A stretch of DNA of 64,000 bases from Saccharopolyspora sp. SCSIO 74807. GTDB lineage: Bacteria; Actinomycetota; Actinomycetes; Mycobacteriales; Pseudonocardiaceae. The translations under genes were made by a program, and so were the position numbers. Shown here one piece after another: positions 16,071-24,305 of the stretch (positions are counted from its first letter, which is position 1; each line of letters starts with the position of its first letter). Below the pieces are notes generated by a model. The model was not told where the DNA came from. It saw nothing but the letters and a program-made list of their open reading frames with translations, and did not search any database. Where the stretch lies: the NCBI RefSeq assembly GCF_037023755.1, contig NZ_CP146100.1, positions 310,001 to 374,000 of the forward strand. Reading direction: 5' to 3'.

Positions 16071-17912
16071 ATGTGCGGAATCTCCGGCTGGATCGACTTC
16101 CGCCGAGACCTGACCCGGGAACAGCCCGTGATCGACGCGATGTGCGAGACCATGGCCTGCCGCGGGCCGGACGACTCGGGCACCTGGGTCCAACCGCACG
16201 CCGCCCTCGGGCACCGCAGGCTCGCGATCATCGACCTGCCCGGCGGGACCCAGCCGATGGAGGTCCAGACCCCCGACGGCAAGGTCGGCATGGTCTACAG
16301 CGGCGAGGCGTACAACTTCTCCGAGCTGCGCGGTGAACTCCGCCGCCGCGGGCACCACTTCGACACCGACAGCGACACCGAGGTCGTGCTGCACGGCTAC
16401 CTGGAGTGGGGCGCCGACGTCGCCGAGAAGCTCAACGGCATGTACGCCTTCGCCATCTGGGACACCCGGACCGAGCAGCTGCTGCTGATCCGCGACCGGA
16501 TGGGCATCAAGCCGCTGTACTACCAGCCCACCGAGAACGGCGTGCTGTTCGGCTCGGAGCCGAAGGCGATCCTGGCCAACCCCGAGGTCGACAAGGTCGT
16601 CGACGCCGACGGGCTGCGCGAGCTGTTCTCCTTCACCAAGTCCCCCGGCAAGGCCGTGTGGCAGGGCATGCACGAGGTCAAGCCCGGCACCATCGTCACC
16701 TTCGACCGCAACGGCCTGCGCGAGCACACCTACTGGCAGCTCGACGTCGCCGAGCACACCGACGGGCAGGACGCCAGCGTCGGGCACGTGCGCGAACTGC
16801 TCGACGACATCGTCGCCCGCCAGCTCGTCGCCGACGTGCCGCGCTGCGTGCTGCTGTCCGGCGGGCTGGACTCCAGCGCGCTGACCGCGCTGTCCGCGCA
16901 ACAGCTGCGCGAGCAGGGCGAGACGGTGCGCAGCTTCGCGGTCGACTTCGTCGGCCAGACCGAGAACTTCGTGCCCGACCCGGTGCGCGACACCCCGGAC
17001 GGGCCGTACGTGCAGGACGTGCACAAGCACGTCGGCTCCGAGCACAAGGACATCGTGCTCGATCCGCAGTCGCTGGCCGACCCGGCGGTGCGCCGCGCCG
17101 CAGTGGCCTCCCGGGACCTGCCGATGGGGCTCGGCGACATGGACAACTCGCTGTTCCTACTGTTCAAGAAGATCCGCGAGCACTCCACGGTGGCGCTGTC
17201 CGGCGAGTCCGCCGACGAGGTCTTCGGCGGCTACAAGTGGTTCCACGACCCGCAGGTGCAGCAGGCAAACACCTTCCCGTGGCTGGCGTTCGGGATGGCC
17301 CGGCACGCCCAGAGCGACGGCAACGAGGTCCTCAACCCCGGCATCGCGCAGCGGCTGGACATCCCCGGCTACATCCAGTCCGAGTACGACCAGGCCGTGG
17401 CGGCCATGCCGCGCAAGGAGACCGACAGCCCGTTCGAGGCCAAGATGCGGGAGATCTGCTACCTGCACCTGACCCGGATGGTGCGCAGCCTGCTGGACCG
17501 CAAGGACCGGCTGAGCATGGCGGTCGGGCTGGAGGTCCGGGTGCCGTTCTGCGACCACCGGCTGGTGGAGTACGTGTTCAACACGCCCTGGTCGCTGAAG
17601 ACGTTCGACGACCGGGAGAAGAGCCTGCTGCGGCACGCCACCTCCGACGTGCTGCCGAAGTCGGTGGTGGACCGGGTGAAGAGCCCGTATCCGTCCACTC
17701 AGGACCCGAAGTACGCGGGTGAGCTGCAGAAGCAGGTCGCCGACCTGCTCTCGACCGGGGACCGGTCGCTGGAGCTGATGAACGAGCAGTGGGCGCGGTC
17801 CGCGGTCCGGCTCGATCCGTCCGAAGTGGACACCAACACGCGGAACATGTTCGAGCGGATCCTCGACGTGTCCCAGTGGTTCGACCTGCACAACCCGACC
17901 ATCAAGGTCTGA
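16071..17912 (+). CDS. asnB: Asparagine synthase (glutamine-hydrolysing)
   Basis: This 613-residue enzyme makes asparagine from aspartate, glutamine and ATP. The N-terminal class II glutaminase domain begins with the catalytic Cys2 (MCGISGW), exposed after Met removal, and includes MACRGPDDSG, LGHRRLAIIDL and YSGEAYNF. The C-terminal synthetase domain has the PP-loop SGGLDSS (263-269), SGESADEVFGGY and RKDRLSMAVGLEVRVPFCDH. The ATG fixes Cys2, so the start is firm. Two palindromic repeats lie between it and the convergent kinase gene. Confidence 0.95.
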   Translation: MCGISGWIDFRRDLTREQPVIDAMCETMACRGPDDSGTWVQPHAALGHRRLAIIDLPGGTQPMEVQTPDGKVGMVYSGEAYNFSELRGELRRRGHHFDTDSDTEVVLHGYLEWGADVAEKLNGMYAFAIWDTRTEQLLLIRDRMGIKPLYYQPTENGVLFGSEPKAILANPEVDKVVDADGLRELFSFTKSPGKAVWQGMHEVKPGTIVTFDRNGLREHTYWQLDVAEHTDGQDASVGHVRELLDDIVARQLVADVPRCVLLSGGLDSSALTALSAQQLREQGETVRSFAVDFVGQTENFVPDPVRDTPDGPYVQDVHKHVGSEHKDIVLDPQSLADPAVRRAAVASRDLPMGLGDMDNSLFLLFKKIREHSTVALSGESADEVFGGYKWFHDPQVQQANTFPWLAFGMARHAQSDGNEVLNPGIAQRLDIPGYIQSEYDQAVAAMPRKETDSPFEAKMREICYLHLTRMVRSLLDRKDRLSMAVGLEVRVPFCDHRLVEYVFNTPWSLKTFDDREKSLLRHATSDVLPKSVVDRVKSPYPSTQDPKYAGELQKQVADLLSTGDRSLELMNEQWARSAVRLDPSEVDTNTRNMFERILDVSQWFDLHNPTIKV

Positions 17913-17921
17913 GCGAAGCCC

Positions 17922-17972
17922 GAGTGAGCGGACCGTTCGCCCGGCAAGATTGGTCGAACGGTCCGCTCACTT
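17922..17972 (+). repeat. 51-bp palindromic repeat, copy 4
   Basis: It contains a perfect 16-bp stem, GTGAGCGGACCGTTCG (17924-17939) with CGAACGGTCCGCTCAC (17955-17970), and core GCAAGATTGGT. It starts 10 nt after the asnB stop and can act as its terminator. Confidence 0.9.
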
Positions 17973-18040
17973 CGCGCACATCCGCGCGCGGAACTCCCCG
18001 ACACTCCCGAGTCGCCACTCGATCAGCGGAACTGCTCTCG

Positions 18041-18091
18041 GAGTGAACGGCCTGTTGGTCCCAATAGATTGGGCAAACGGTCCGTTCACTC
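18041..18091 (+). repeat. 51-bp palindromic repeat, copy 5
   Basis: Arms GAGTGAACGG and CCGTTCACTC, core CCCAATAGATTGGGCAAACG. CCGACACTCCCG lies upstream at 17998-18009, followed by GATCAGCG. It sits just beyond the 3' end of the histidine kinase gene. Confidence 0.9.
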
Positions 18092-18108
18092 ATGGAGGAA
18101 CAGCGTGC

Positions 18109-19560
18109 TCAGCTCAGCGGGATGAGCAGGCGGAAAGTGCTGCCGCCGGAGGGGTTCGCGGCGAGTTCGACGCGGCCGTTGTGCGCCTCGGCGATCGCGG
18201 CGGTGATCGCCAGGCCGAGGCCGGTGCCGCCCTCGGAACGCTCCCGGCCGTCGTCGACCCGGTAGAACCGGTCGAAGATGCGGCGGGCGTGCTCCGGCGC
18301 GATGCCCGGGCCGCGGTCGCTGATCGAGACCACGCCCATCGCCGTGGCCGGCTCGACCGGCGCCCCCGCACCGACCGCGTCCGAGTCGTCCACCGCACCG
18401 TGCTCGACCTCGATCCGCACCGGCGTGCCGGGCGTGGTGTGCACCAGCGCGTTCGTCGTGAGGTTCGTCAGCACCTGGCGCAGCCGGTGCCCGTCGCCGA
18501 GCACCCGCACCGGGCGCTCCGGCACGACCAGCTCGATGTCCCGATCGCCGTCGCGGACCCGCGCGTCCCCCGCCACGTCGCGCGCCAACGGCACCAGGTC
18601 CACGTCCACCAGGTCGACGGAACGCTCGCGGTCCAGCCGGGCCAGCAGCAGCAGGTCCTCCACCAGATCGCTCATCCGCACGGCCTCGCCTTCGATGCGG
18701 GACATCATCATCCGCACCGTCTCCGCGTCCGGGTCCTCGCTGCGCCGGTAGAGCTCGGCGAAACCGCGGATCGAAGTCAGCGGGGTGCGCAGCTCGTGCG
18801 AAGCGTCCGCGACGAACCGGCGCAACCGGTGCTCGGACTGCTCCCGCTGCTGCAACGCGGAAGTGAGGCGGCCGAGCATCGTGTTCAGCGCCGCGCCCAG
18901 CCGGCCCGTCTCGGTGCCCGGGTCCTGGTCCGGGATGCGCCGGTCCAGCTCGCCGGTGGCGATGGCGTCGGCGGTGTGCTCGATCCGGGTCAGCGGCCGC
19001 AGCCCCAGCCGCACCGTCACCAACGCGGCCACCACCAGCACCGCCACCACGACCGCGCCGACGCCCAGCTCGATGAACATCAGCAGCTGCAACGGGATGC
19101 CGACGTTGTCGGTGGTCAGCGCCAGCGCCCGCACGCTCCCGTCCGGCAGCGTCACCGTGCGCACCCGCCAGTTCGCGCCGCCGAGGCTGTCCGGCACGGT
19201 CGCGAACTCGTGCTCCAGATCGGAGGGGTGGATCACCGGGCGCTTCGGGTCGCTCGCGGAAGGCCCGTCGATGCGCACCAGCCTGCCGTCCGCGTCGAAC
19301 AGCAACACCCGGAAGTCCGTGGGCAACCAGTCCGGCTTGTCGTGCGGATCGCGCTGCCCCGGTGGCGGCCCCGGCGGCGGGCGGCCGTGCTCCCACGGGC
19401 GGGACATCTCCCGCAGCCGGTCGTCGAGCCGGTCCATCAGGGACTTCTTGAGCATCACCTGGTTGGCGAACCCCATGGCCAGCAGGCCCGCCACGGTCGC
19501 GCCGATCAGCACCAGCAGCAGCCGGCCGCGCAGCGTCCGCGGCAGCAAGCGCTTCAGCAT
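18109..19560 (-). CDS. Sensor histidine kinase (OmpR-system partner)
   Basis: This 483-residue membrane kinase has an N-terminal helix (about 12-32), an extracytoplasmic sensor with a Pro-rich stretch (PPPGPPPG), a second helix (about 165-190) and a HAMP segment starting at RLGLRPLTRIEHTADAIA. The HisKA phospho-acceptor is in DASHELRTPL near residue 255. The HATPase domain has NLTTNAL, DRGPGIA and GGTGLGLAI. The ATG at 19560 overlaps the response-regulator stop by 7 nt. It resembles mycobacterial TrcS/TcrY-type kinases. Its signal is unknown. Confidence 0.92.
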   Translation of the reverse strand: MLKRLLPRTLRGRLLLVLIGATVAGLLAMGFANQVMLKKSLMDRLDDRLREMSRPWEHGRPPPGPPPGQRDPHDKPDWLPTDFRVLLFDADGRLVRIDGPSASDPKRPVIHPSDLEHEFATVPDSLGGANWRVRTVTLPDGSVRALALTTDNVGIPLQLLMFIELGVGAVVVAVLVVAALVTVRLGLRPLTRIEHTADAIATGELDRRIPDQDPGTETGRLGAALNTMLGRLTSALQQREQSEHRLRRFVADASHELRTPLTSIRGFAELYRRSEDPDAETVRMMMSRIEGEAVRMSDLVEDLLLLARLDRERSVDLVDVDLVPLARDVAGDARVRDGDRDIELVVPERPVRVLGDGHRLRQVLTNLTTNALVHTTPGTPVRIEVEHGAVDDSDAVGAGAPVEPATAMGVVSISDRGPGIAPEHARRIFDRFYRVDDGRERSEGGTGLGLAITAAIAEAHNGRVELAANPSGGSTFRLLIPLS

Positions 19561-20273
19561 CGTTCCTCCGGCGGGATCCGGAGCACGTAGCCGACGCCGC
19601 GGATGGTGTGGATCAGCGCGGGCTGCACGAAATCGACCTTGCGGCGCAGGTAGCTGATGTAGGACTCGACGATCCGGCTGTCCCCGCCGAACTCGTAGTT
19701 CCACACCCGGTCCAGGATCTGGGTCTTGCTGACCACCTTCTCCGCGTTGATCAGCAGGTAGCGCAGCAGCTTGAACTCGGTCGGCGAGAGGTTCACCAGC
19801 TTGTCCGACCGGCGCACCTCGTAGGTCTCCTCGTCCAGCTCCAGGTCGTGGTAGTGCAGCCGCGAATCGGGCTCGGCGAGCTGCGCGGGCTGGGCGCGGC
19901 GCAGAATCGCGCGCAGCCGCAGCACCACCTCGTCGAGGCTGAACGGTTTCGTCACGTAGTCGTCGCCGCCCGCGGTGAGCCCGGCGATGCGGTCCTCCAC
20001 CGAGTCGCGCGCGGTCAGGAACAGCACCGGCACGGCATCGCCGCCGGTGCGGAGCCTGCGGGCCACCGCGAAGCCGTCCTGGTCCGGCAGCATCACGTCC
20101 AGCACCACGATGTGCGGGCGGAAATCGCTCGCTGCGCTGAGCGCCTCGGCGCCGCTTGCCGCGCCCTGCACCTCGAAGCCGCTCAGCCGGAGGGCGGCGG
20201 TGAGCAGTTCCAGGATGTTGGGTTCGTCGTCGACGACCAGCACGCGCGCCGAGGGCGTCTTTCCATCTTCCAC
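19554..20273 (-). CDS. OmpR/PhoB-type response regulator
   Basis: This 239-residue regulator has a receiver domain with D15-D16, phospho-acceptor D59 (VVLDVMLPDQDG) and lysine in YVTKPFSLDE, then a winged-helix domain with LSPTEFKLLRYLLINA, FGGDSRIVESYISYLRRK and TIRGVGYVLR. No ATG is available. GTG 20273 (VEDGKTPSARVLVVDDEP) is chosen from family length, and a GTG 18 nt earlier is an alternative. It is coupled to the kinase downstream. Confidence 0.9.
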   Translation of the reverse strand: MEDGKTPSARVLVVDDEPNILELLTAALRLSGFEVQGAASGAEALSAASDFRPHIVVLDVMLPDQDGFAVARRLRTGGDAVPVLFLTARDSVEDRIAGLTAGGDDYVTKPFSLDEVVLRLRAILRRAQPAQLAEPDSRLHYHDLELDEETYEVRRSDKLVNLSPTEFKLLRYLLINAEKVVSKTQILDRVWNYEFGGDSRIVESYISYLRRKVDFVQPALIHTIRGVGYVLRIPPEERC

Positions 20274-20361
20274 TTGGCCAGGGTCTCTCACTCGTCTGAG
20301 CAGTCGCTGAACGGACGCTGGGAACCCGCCGGACGCCGCCGCGAGCACGCGCGTTCTCCCG

Positions 20362-20412
20362 GAGTGAACGGACCCGTTCACCAATCCAGCCGGACCAACA
20401 GGCCGTTCACTC
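20362..20412 (-). repeat. 51-bp palindromic repeat, copy 6 (reverse orientation)
   Basis: Read on the minus strand it matches the other copies (arms GAGTGAACGG and CCGTTCACTC, core GGCTGGATTGGTGAACG). The outer block CCGACACGCCCGC lies on its correct side at 20442-20454 on the plus strand as GCGGGCGTGTCGG. It sits between the glycosyltransferase 3' end and the response-regulator start. Confidence 0.88.
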
Positions 20413-20535
20413 CGGGATGCGTTGCGCTGATCGGATGGCGTGCGGGCGTGTCGGCGCGCCTCTCGTAGCGCGCGTGAAGGTCCCCTTTGCCCGGTGCACG
20501 GGAGTCGGGCGGAGGAGACCCGCACTTCGGCGGGG

Positions 20536-22743
20536 TTAGGAGCGGCAGTCGTAGAGCTGGGTGGAGTTGCTGCCCATCTCGTCGGACTCGGTGGTGGCGC
20601 CGTAGGTCGCCGGGGGTACCTCGGTGCAGTTCTGCTGCACCCATTGCTGGCGTTCGGTGCGCTTTTCGCCGCCGGGGCCTTGGGAGCGCTGCGCGCCGGG
20701 GCCATTCTGATCAGAGGCGCCCTGACTGTGACCGCCCTGACTGTGACCGCCCTGACCGGGCGGGCCCTGCTTGCCCGAACCGCCGGGGCCGCCGGGGCCG
20801 CCACCGGGGCCGCCGCCGAGCTGGACGAAGCCGAGCTGGCCGGTGCTCTTCCACTCCGTGAGCTGCTGCACCGACGGGGCGTCGTCGCTGCCCATGAACC
20901 CGCCCATGCCGACAGCGGGCAGCTCGCTGTTGATCAGGTAGGAGGCGGCGCCGTGCGAACCGCCCTCGACCGCCAGCGGAACCTCCCGGTCACCGGCGTT
21001 GCCGGAGACGTAGGCGAGCAGCGACTTCTGCTCCGCGCTGAGCGATTCCTCGCCGCCGGGGCCGCCGGACATCCCGCCGCGCCGCCCGGGACCGTCGCCG
21101 CCGCCCTGCTTGCCGTCCTGGCCTTGCCGACCCGAACCGGGCTGGCCCGACCCCGGCTGGCCCGAACCGGACTGCCCCGGATCAGCCTGCCCCGGTCCGG
21201 ACATCCCGGGCGGACCGCCCCCACCGGGCCCCATGCCGCTGGACGGCCCGGCCATCGGATTGGCCCCGCCCATGCCGCTCTCCCCCGAGGCCGCGGCCGC
21301 CACCGACCACACGCTCGGCACCACGAGCGCCGCGGCCAGCGACAACGTCAACGCGACCTTGCCGAGCGCGGCCCGGCTCCGCCCGAGCAGCAACGCCGCC
21401 AACGCGAGCACGCCGAAACCGATCGCCAGGTACGCGGCCCAGACGTTCCACTCCGGATCGCGGTGAACGAGCACCACCGCCCAAACGACCGTGAGCAGCA
21501 CGCCGACCGGCAGCAGCAGCCAGGTTTTCCCTTGCGGCGCCCGGTAAGCGCGCCATGCTGCGACGATCCCCGCGCCCGCGACCGCACCGATCGCCGGAGC
21601 CAGCATCGTCGTGTAATAGGGATGCATCGTGCCCTGGGCGAAGCTGAACATGAACCAGATCAGCACCAGCCAGCCACCCCACAGCAACCAACCCGCCGCG
21701 CGCTTGCGGTCGAACGGCTCACCCGCCCGCCGCCGCAGCACGGCACCGACCACGACGGCGATCAGCACCAGCGCGCACAGCGGCATCAGCCAGCTGATCT
21801 GTCCCGCGAGCTTTTCGTTGGCGAAGCGCAGGATTCCGGCCTCGCCGGAGAAGCCGCCACCGGGCCCACCGCCCGGACCGCCGCCACCGCCGCCGTTGCC
21901 CTCGCCGCCGAGGATTCGGCCGAATCCGTTGTAGCCGAGGATGAGGTCCAGTGCGGAGCCGTCTTCGCTGCCGCCGATGTAGGGCTTGGGGTCGGGCCAC
22001 AGCATGGTTGCCGCGACCCACCAGAACGACGACACCAGCACGGTCGCTGCTGCGATGGCCAAATCGGCGATGCGTCGTGTCCACGAGGTCTCGCGGCCCA
22101 CGAGGTAGACCGCGATGAACACTGGCAGCACCATCCAGGCCTGCAGCATTTTGGTGAGGAAGCCGCAGCCGATCAGCGCGGCCGAGGCTGCCAGCCACCA
22201 GCTGGCCCGCGAGGCACGCTCCGCTGACAAGGCCCTGGTCAGTGCGTAGGCCGCGGCGACGACCAGTAGCACCAGCAGGGTGTCCGGGTTGTTGTCCTGG
22301 TTGATCGCCACGGTGATCGGGGTGAGCGCCATGACCAGCGCCGCCAGCAGCGCCGCGTGCTCACCCGCCCATCGCCGCACGGTGCGGTGCAGCAGGAACA
22401 CGGCCGCGACTCCGGCCAGCACTTGCGGCAGCAGCATCGCGACTTTGTTGTAGCCGAGCAGCAGCACCGAGATCACTTGAACCCACAGCGCCATCGGCGG
22501 TTTGTCCACTGTGACCACTCCGACCGGGTCGAAGGAGCCGAAGAAGAAGTTCTCGAAGCTCTGCGACATCGATTTGACGGCCGCGGAGTAGTAGCTGTTG
22601 CCCCAGGAATCGCCGATTCCCCACGCGTAGAGGGCGCCGGCGAGCAGGCAGATCGCCGCCAGTGCCGCCGGTTGCCACCGGCTGCGGTGTGCGGCGTCGG
22701 CCGCGCCCGCGGTGGGCGCGCCGAGTACGGCCGTGGTGGTCAT
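20536..22743 (-). CDS. GT39-like polytopic glycosyltransferase (paralogue 1)
   Basis: This 735-residue integral membrane protein is of the ArnT/PMT type and transfers sugars from polyprenyl-phosphate donors on the outer face. The N-terminal loop has SYYSAAVKSMSQSFENFFFG and VDKPPMALWVQ, and later NQDNNPDTLLVLL and FLTKMLQAWMVLP. About ten membrane helices follow. Several Gly/Pro/Gln-rich low-complexity segments are present (about 290-310, 505-565, 655-700). A C-terminal extracytoplasmic domain ends in YDCRS with cysteine pair NCTE/YDC. The ATG at 22743 overlaps the stop of the GT2-GtrA gene (ATGA), and AAAGGAAA precedes it. It is paralogous to the divergent gene at 24306. Confidence 0.85.
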   Translation of the reverse strand: MTTTAVLGAPTAGAADAAHRSRWQPAALAAICLLAGALYAWGIGDSWGNSYYSAAVKSMSQSFENFFFGSFDPVGVVTVDKPPMALWVQVISVLLLGYNKVAMLLPQVLAGVAAVFLLHRTVRRWAGEHAALLAALVMALTPITVAINQDNNPDTLLVLLVVAAAYALTRALSAERASRASWWLAASAALIGCGFLTKMLQAWMVLPVFIAVYLVGRETSWTRRIADLAIAAATVLVSSFWWVAATMLWPDPKPYIGGSEDGSALDLILGYNGFGRILGGEGNGGGGGGPGGGPGGGFSGEAGILRFANEKLAGQISWLMPLCALVLIAVVVGAVLRRRAGEPFDRKRAAGWLLWGGWLVLIWFMFSFAQGTMHPYYTTMLAPAIGAVAGAGIVAAWRAYRAPQGKTWLLLPVGVLLTVVWAVVLVHRDPEWNVWAAYLAIGFGVLALAALLLGRSRAALGKVALTLSLAAALVVPSVWSVAAAASGESGMGGANPMAGPSSGMGPGGGGPPGMSGPGQADPGQSGSGQPGSGQPGSGRQGQDGKQGGGDGPGRRGGMSGGPGGEESLSAEQKSLLAYVSGNAGDREVPLAVEGGSHGAASYLINSELPAVGMGGFMGSDDAPSVQQLTEWKSTGQLGFVQLGGGPGGGPGGPGGSGKQGPPGQGGHSQGGHSQGASDQNGPGAQRSQGPGGEKRTERQQWVQQNCTEVPPATYGATTESDEMGSNSTQLYDCRS

Positions 22744-24050
22744 GCTGTTTCCTTTTCGCTCATCGAGGCGGTCTCCGCCCCGTTTCCAGCAGCGGGGTTT
22801 CCGGCGGGGTTGTCGGCGGCGGGCCGGAACACCCACGAGCGCAGCAGCACGAACCGCAGCGCCGTACCGACCACCGAGGACACGATCAACACGAGAACTT
22901 CCAGCCATCGCGAGGAATCCGGCGCCGCCGCGTCCAGCCACAGCAGCGCACCGGAGGTCACGACGTAATACAGGACGAACACGATCAGCCCTTGCAGGTG
23001 CACGCGGCCGGAGGCGGCGGCGCGCCCGACGAAGGTGAACCGGCGATTCGCCTCGGTGTTCCACAGCGTCGTCACGGTCAGCGCCACCAGGTTCGCCAGC
23101 AGCGGTGGCCACCAGCTGCGCAGCAGCGCGTACAGCACCGAGGTGACCACAGTGGACACGATGCCGATCAGCCCGAACGAGAACAGCTGCCACAGCAACC
23201 CGTTCTCCCGCTCGGCCAGCACCGCCTGCGGATGCTCGGCGCGCGGCTCGGGCCTGCGCGGCAGCCCGGTCACCGTCGCGGCACCGGTCACCTTCGCGCG
23301 GGCGACCCGCAGCAGCCCGGCGAGGTCGTCGGTGGCGGTCTTGGTGACGTTGACGCGGGTGTCGACGTCCTCCACCCAGTCCACCGGCACCTCGTGCACC
23401 CGCAGACCGTTGTGCTCGGCCAGCAGCAACAACTCCGTGTCGAAGAACCACGCATCGTCGTGCACCTGGGCCAGCAGCGGACGCACCACATCGGTGCGGG
23501 CGGCCTTGAAGCCGCACTGCGCGTCGGAGAACCGCGCGCCGTGCGTCCAGTGGATCACCTTGTTGTACGCGCGGGAGATCATTTCCCGCTTGGTCCCGCG
23601 CACGGTCCGCGAACCCGGCGCCAGCCGCGACCCGACCGCCAGGTCCGAATGACCGTTGACCAGCGGCGCCACCAGCGGCAACAGCGCGTCCAGCCCGGTC
23701 GAGAGGTCCACGTCCATGTAGACCACCACGTCCGCGTCGCTGTAGCCCCAAGCGGTGCGCAACGCCAAACCACGGCCCTTGCGGTCCAAATGCAGCACTC
23801 GCACGTTCGGGATCGTCTCGGCGAGTTCGTTCGCCACCCGCAGCGTGCCGTCCGTGCTCGCGTTGTCCACGACCGTGATCGACCAATCGAACGGGAAATC
23901 CCGCCTCAAGTGCTCCCCCAGCACCTGCAAGCAGCCGGGCAGGGACCGCTCCTCGTTGTAGACCGGTATCACCAGGTCGACCGTGGCCGTCGCGCGCGGC
24001 GCAGTGCCCCGCCGCGCGGTCTCGACACTTCCATGCGGCATCACGTTCAT
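22740..24050 (-). CDS. GT2 glycosyltransferase fused to GtrA domain (polyprenyl-phosphate sugar synthase)
   Basis: This 436-residue fusion has an N-terminal GT-A domain of the dolichyl-phosphate sugar synthase type (VIPVYNEERSLPGCL; VVDNASTDGT; YMDVDLST, metal-binding D-x-D; GSRLAPGSRT; DAQCGFKAARTDVV). After residue about 290 comes a GtrA domain with four membrane helices (FGLIGIVSTVVTSVLYALL and WNTEANRRFTF). It likely makes a lipid-linked sugar and flips or retains it for the two GT39-like enzymes next door (inference). Start ATG 24050 has GGGAGAGGA directly before it. ATG 24041 is an alternative with better spacing. The stop overlaps the next gene start. Confidence 0.88.
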   Translation of the reverse strand: MNVMPHGSVETARRGTAPRATATVDLVIPVYNEERSLPGCLQVLGEHLRRDFPFDWSITVVDNASTDGTLRVANELAETIPNVRVLHLDRKGRGLALRTAWGYSDADVVVYMDVDLSTGLDALLPLVAPLVNGHSDLAVGSRLAPGSRTVRGTKREMISRAYNKVIHWTHGARFSDAQCGFKAARTDVVRPLLAQVHDDAWFFDTELLLLAEHNGLRVHEVPVDWVEDVDTRVNVTKTATDDLAGLLRVARAKVTGAATVTGLPRRPEPRAEHPQAVLAERENGLLWQLFSFGLIGIVSTVVTSVLYALLRSWWPPLLANLVALTVTTLWNTEANRRFTFVGRAAASGRVHLQGLIVFVLYYVVTSGALLWLDAAAPDSSRWLEVLVLIVSSVVGTALRFVLLRSWVFRPAADNPAGNPAAGNGAETASMSEKETA

Positions 24051-24305
24051 TCCTCTCCCGCTCGTAGCTCGCGGCCGGCACCGATGGCGACCCGTGCTCC
24101 ATGAAGCACGGCCGGGTTGTCCAGGACCTCGGAACGAAATGGGAGTTGGCTGGGAATCGGCGGGCCGCCGCGGGCACGCGCCCCGCGGCACCGCTGCGCA
24201 CCGGGGCGGCCGGGCGCTGGATCGATCGCGGGATTCCCACCGGGTTCCCAGCCGGTTCCCAGCTTCGCGCGGCACCGTCGGGCCGCAACGGCGAGCGGAG
24301 GAGAA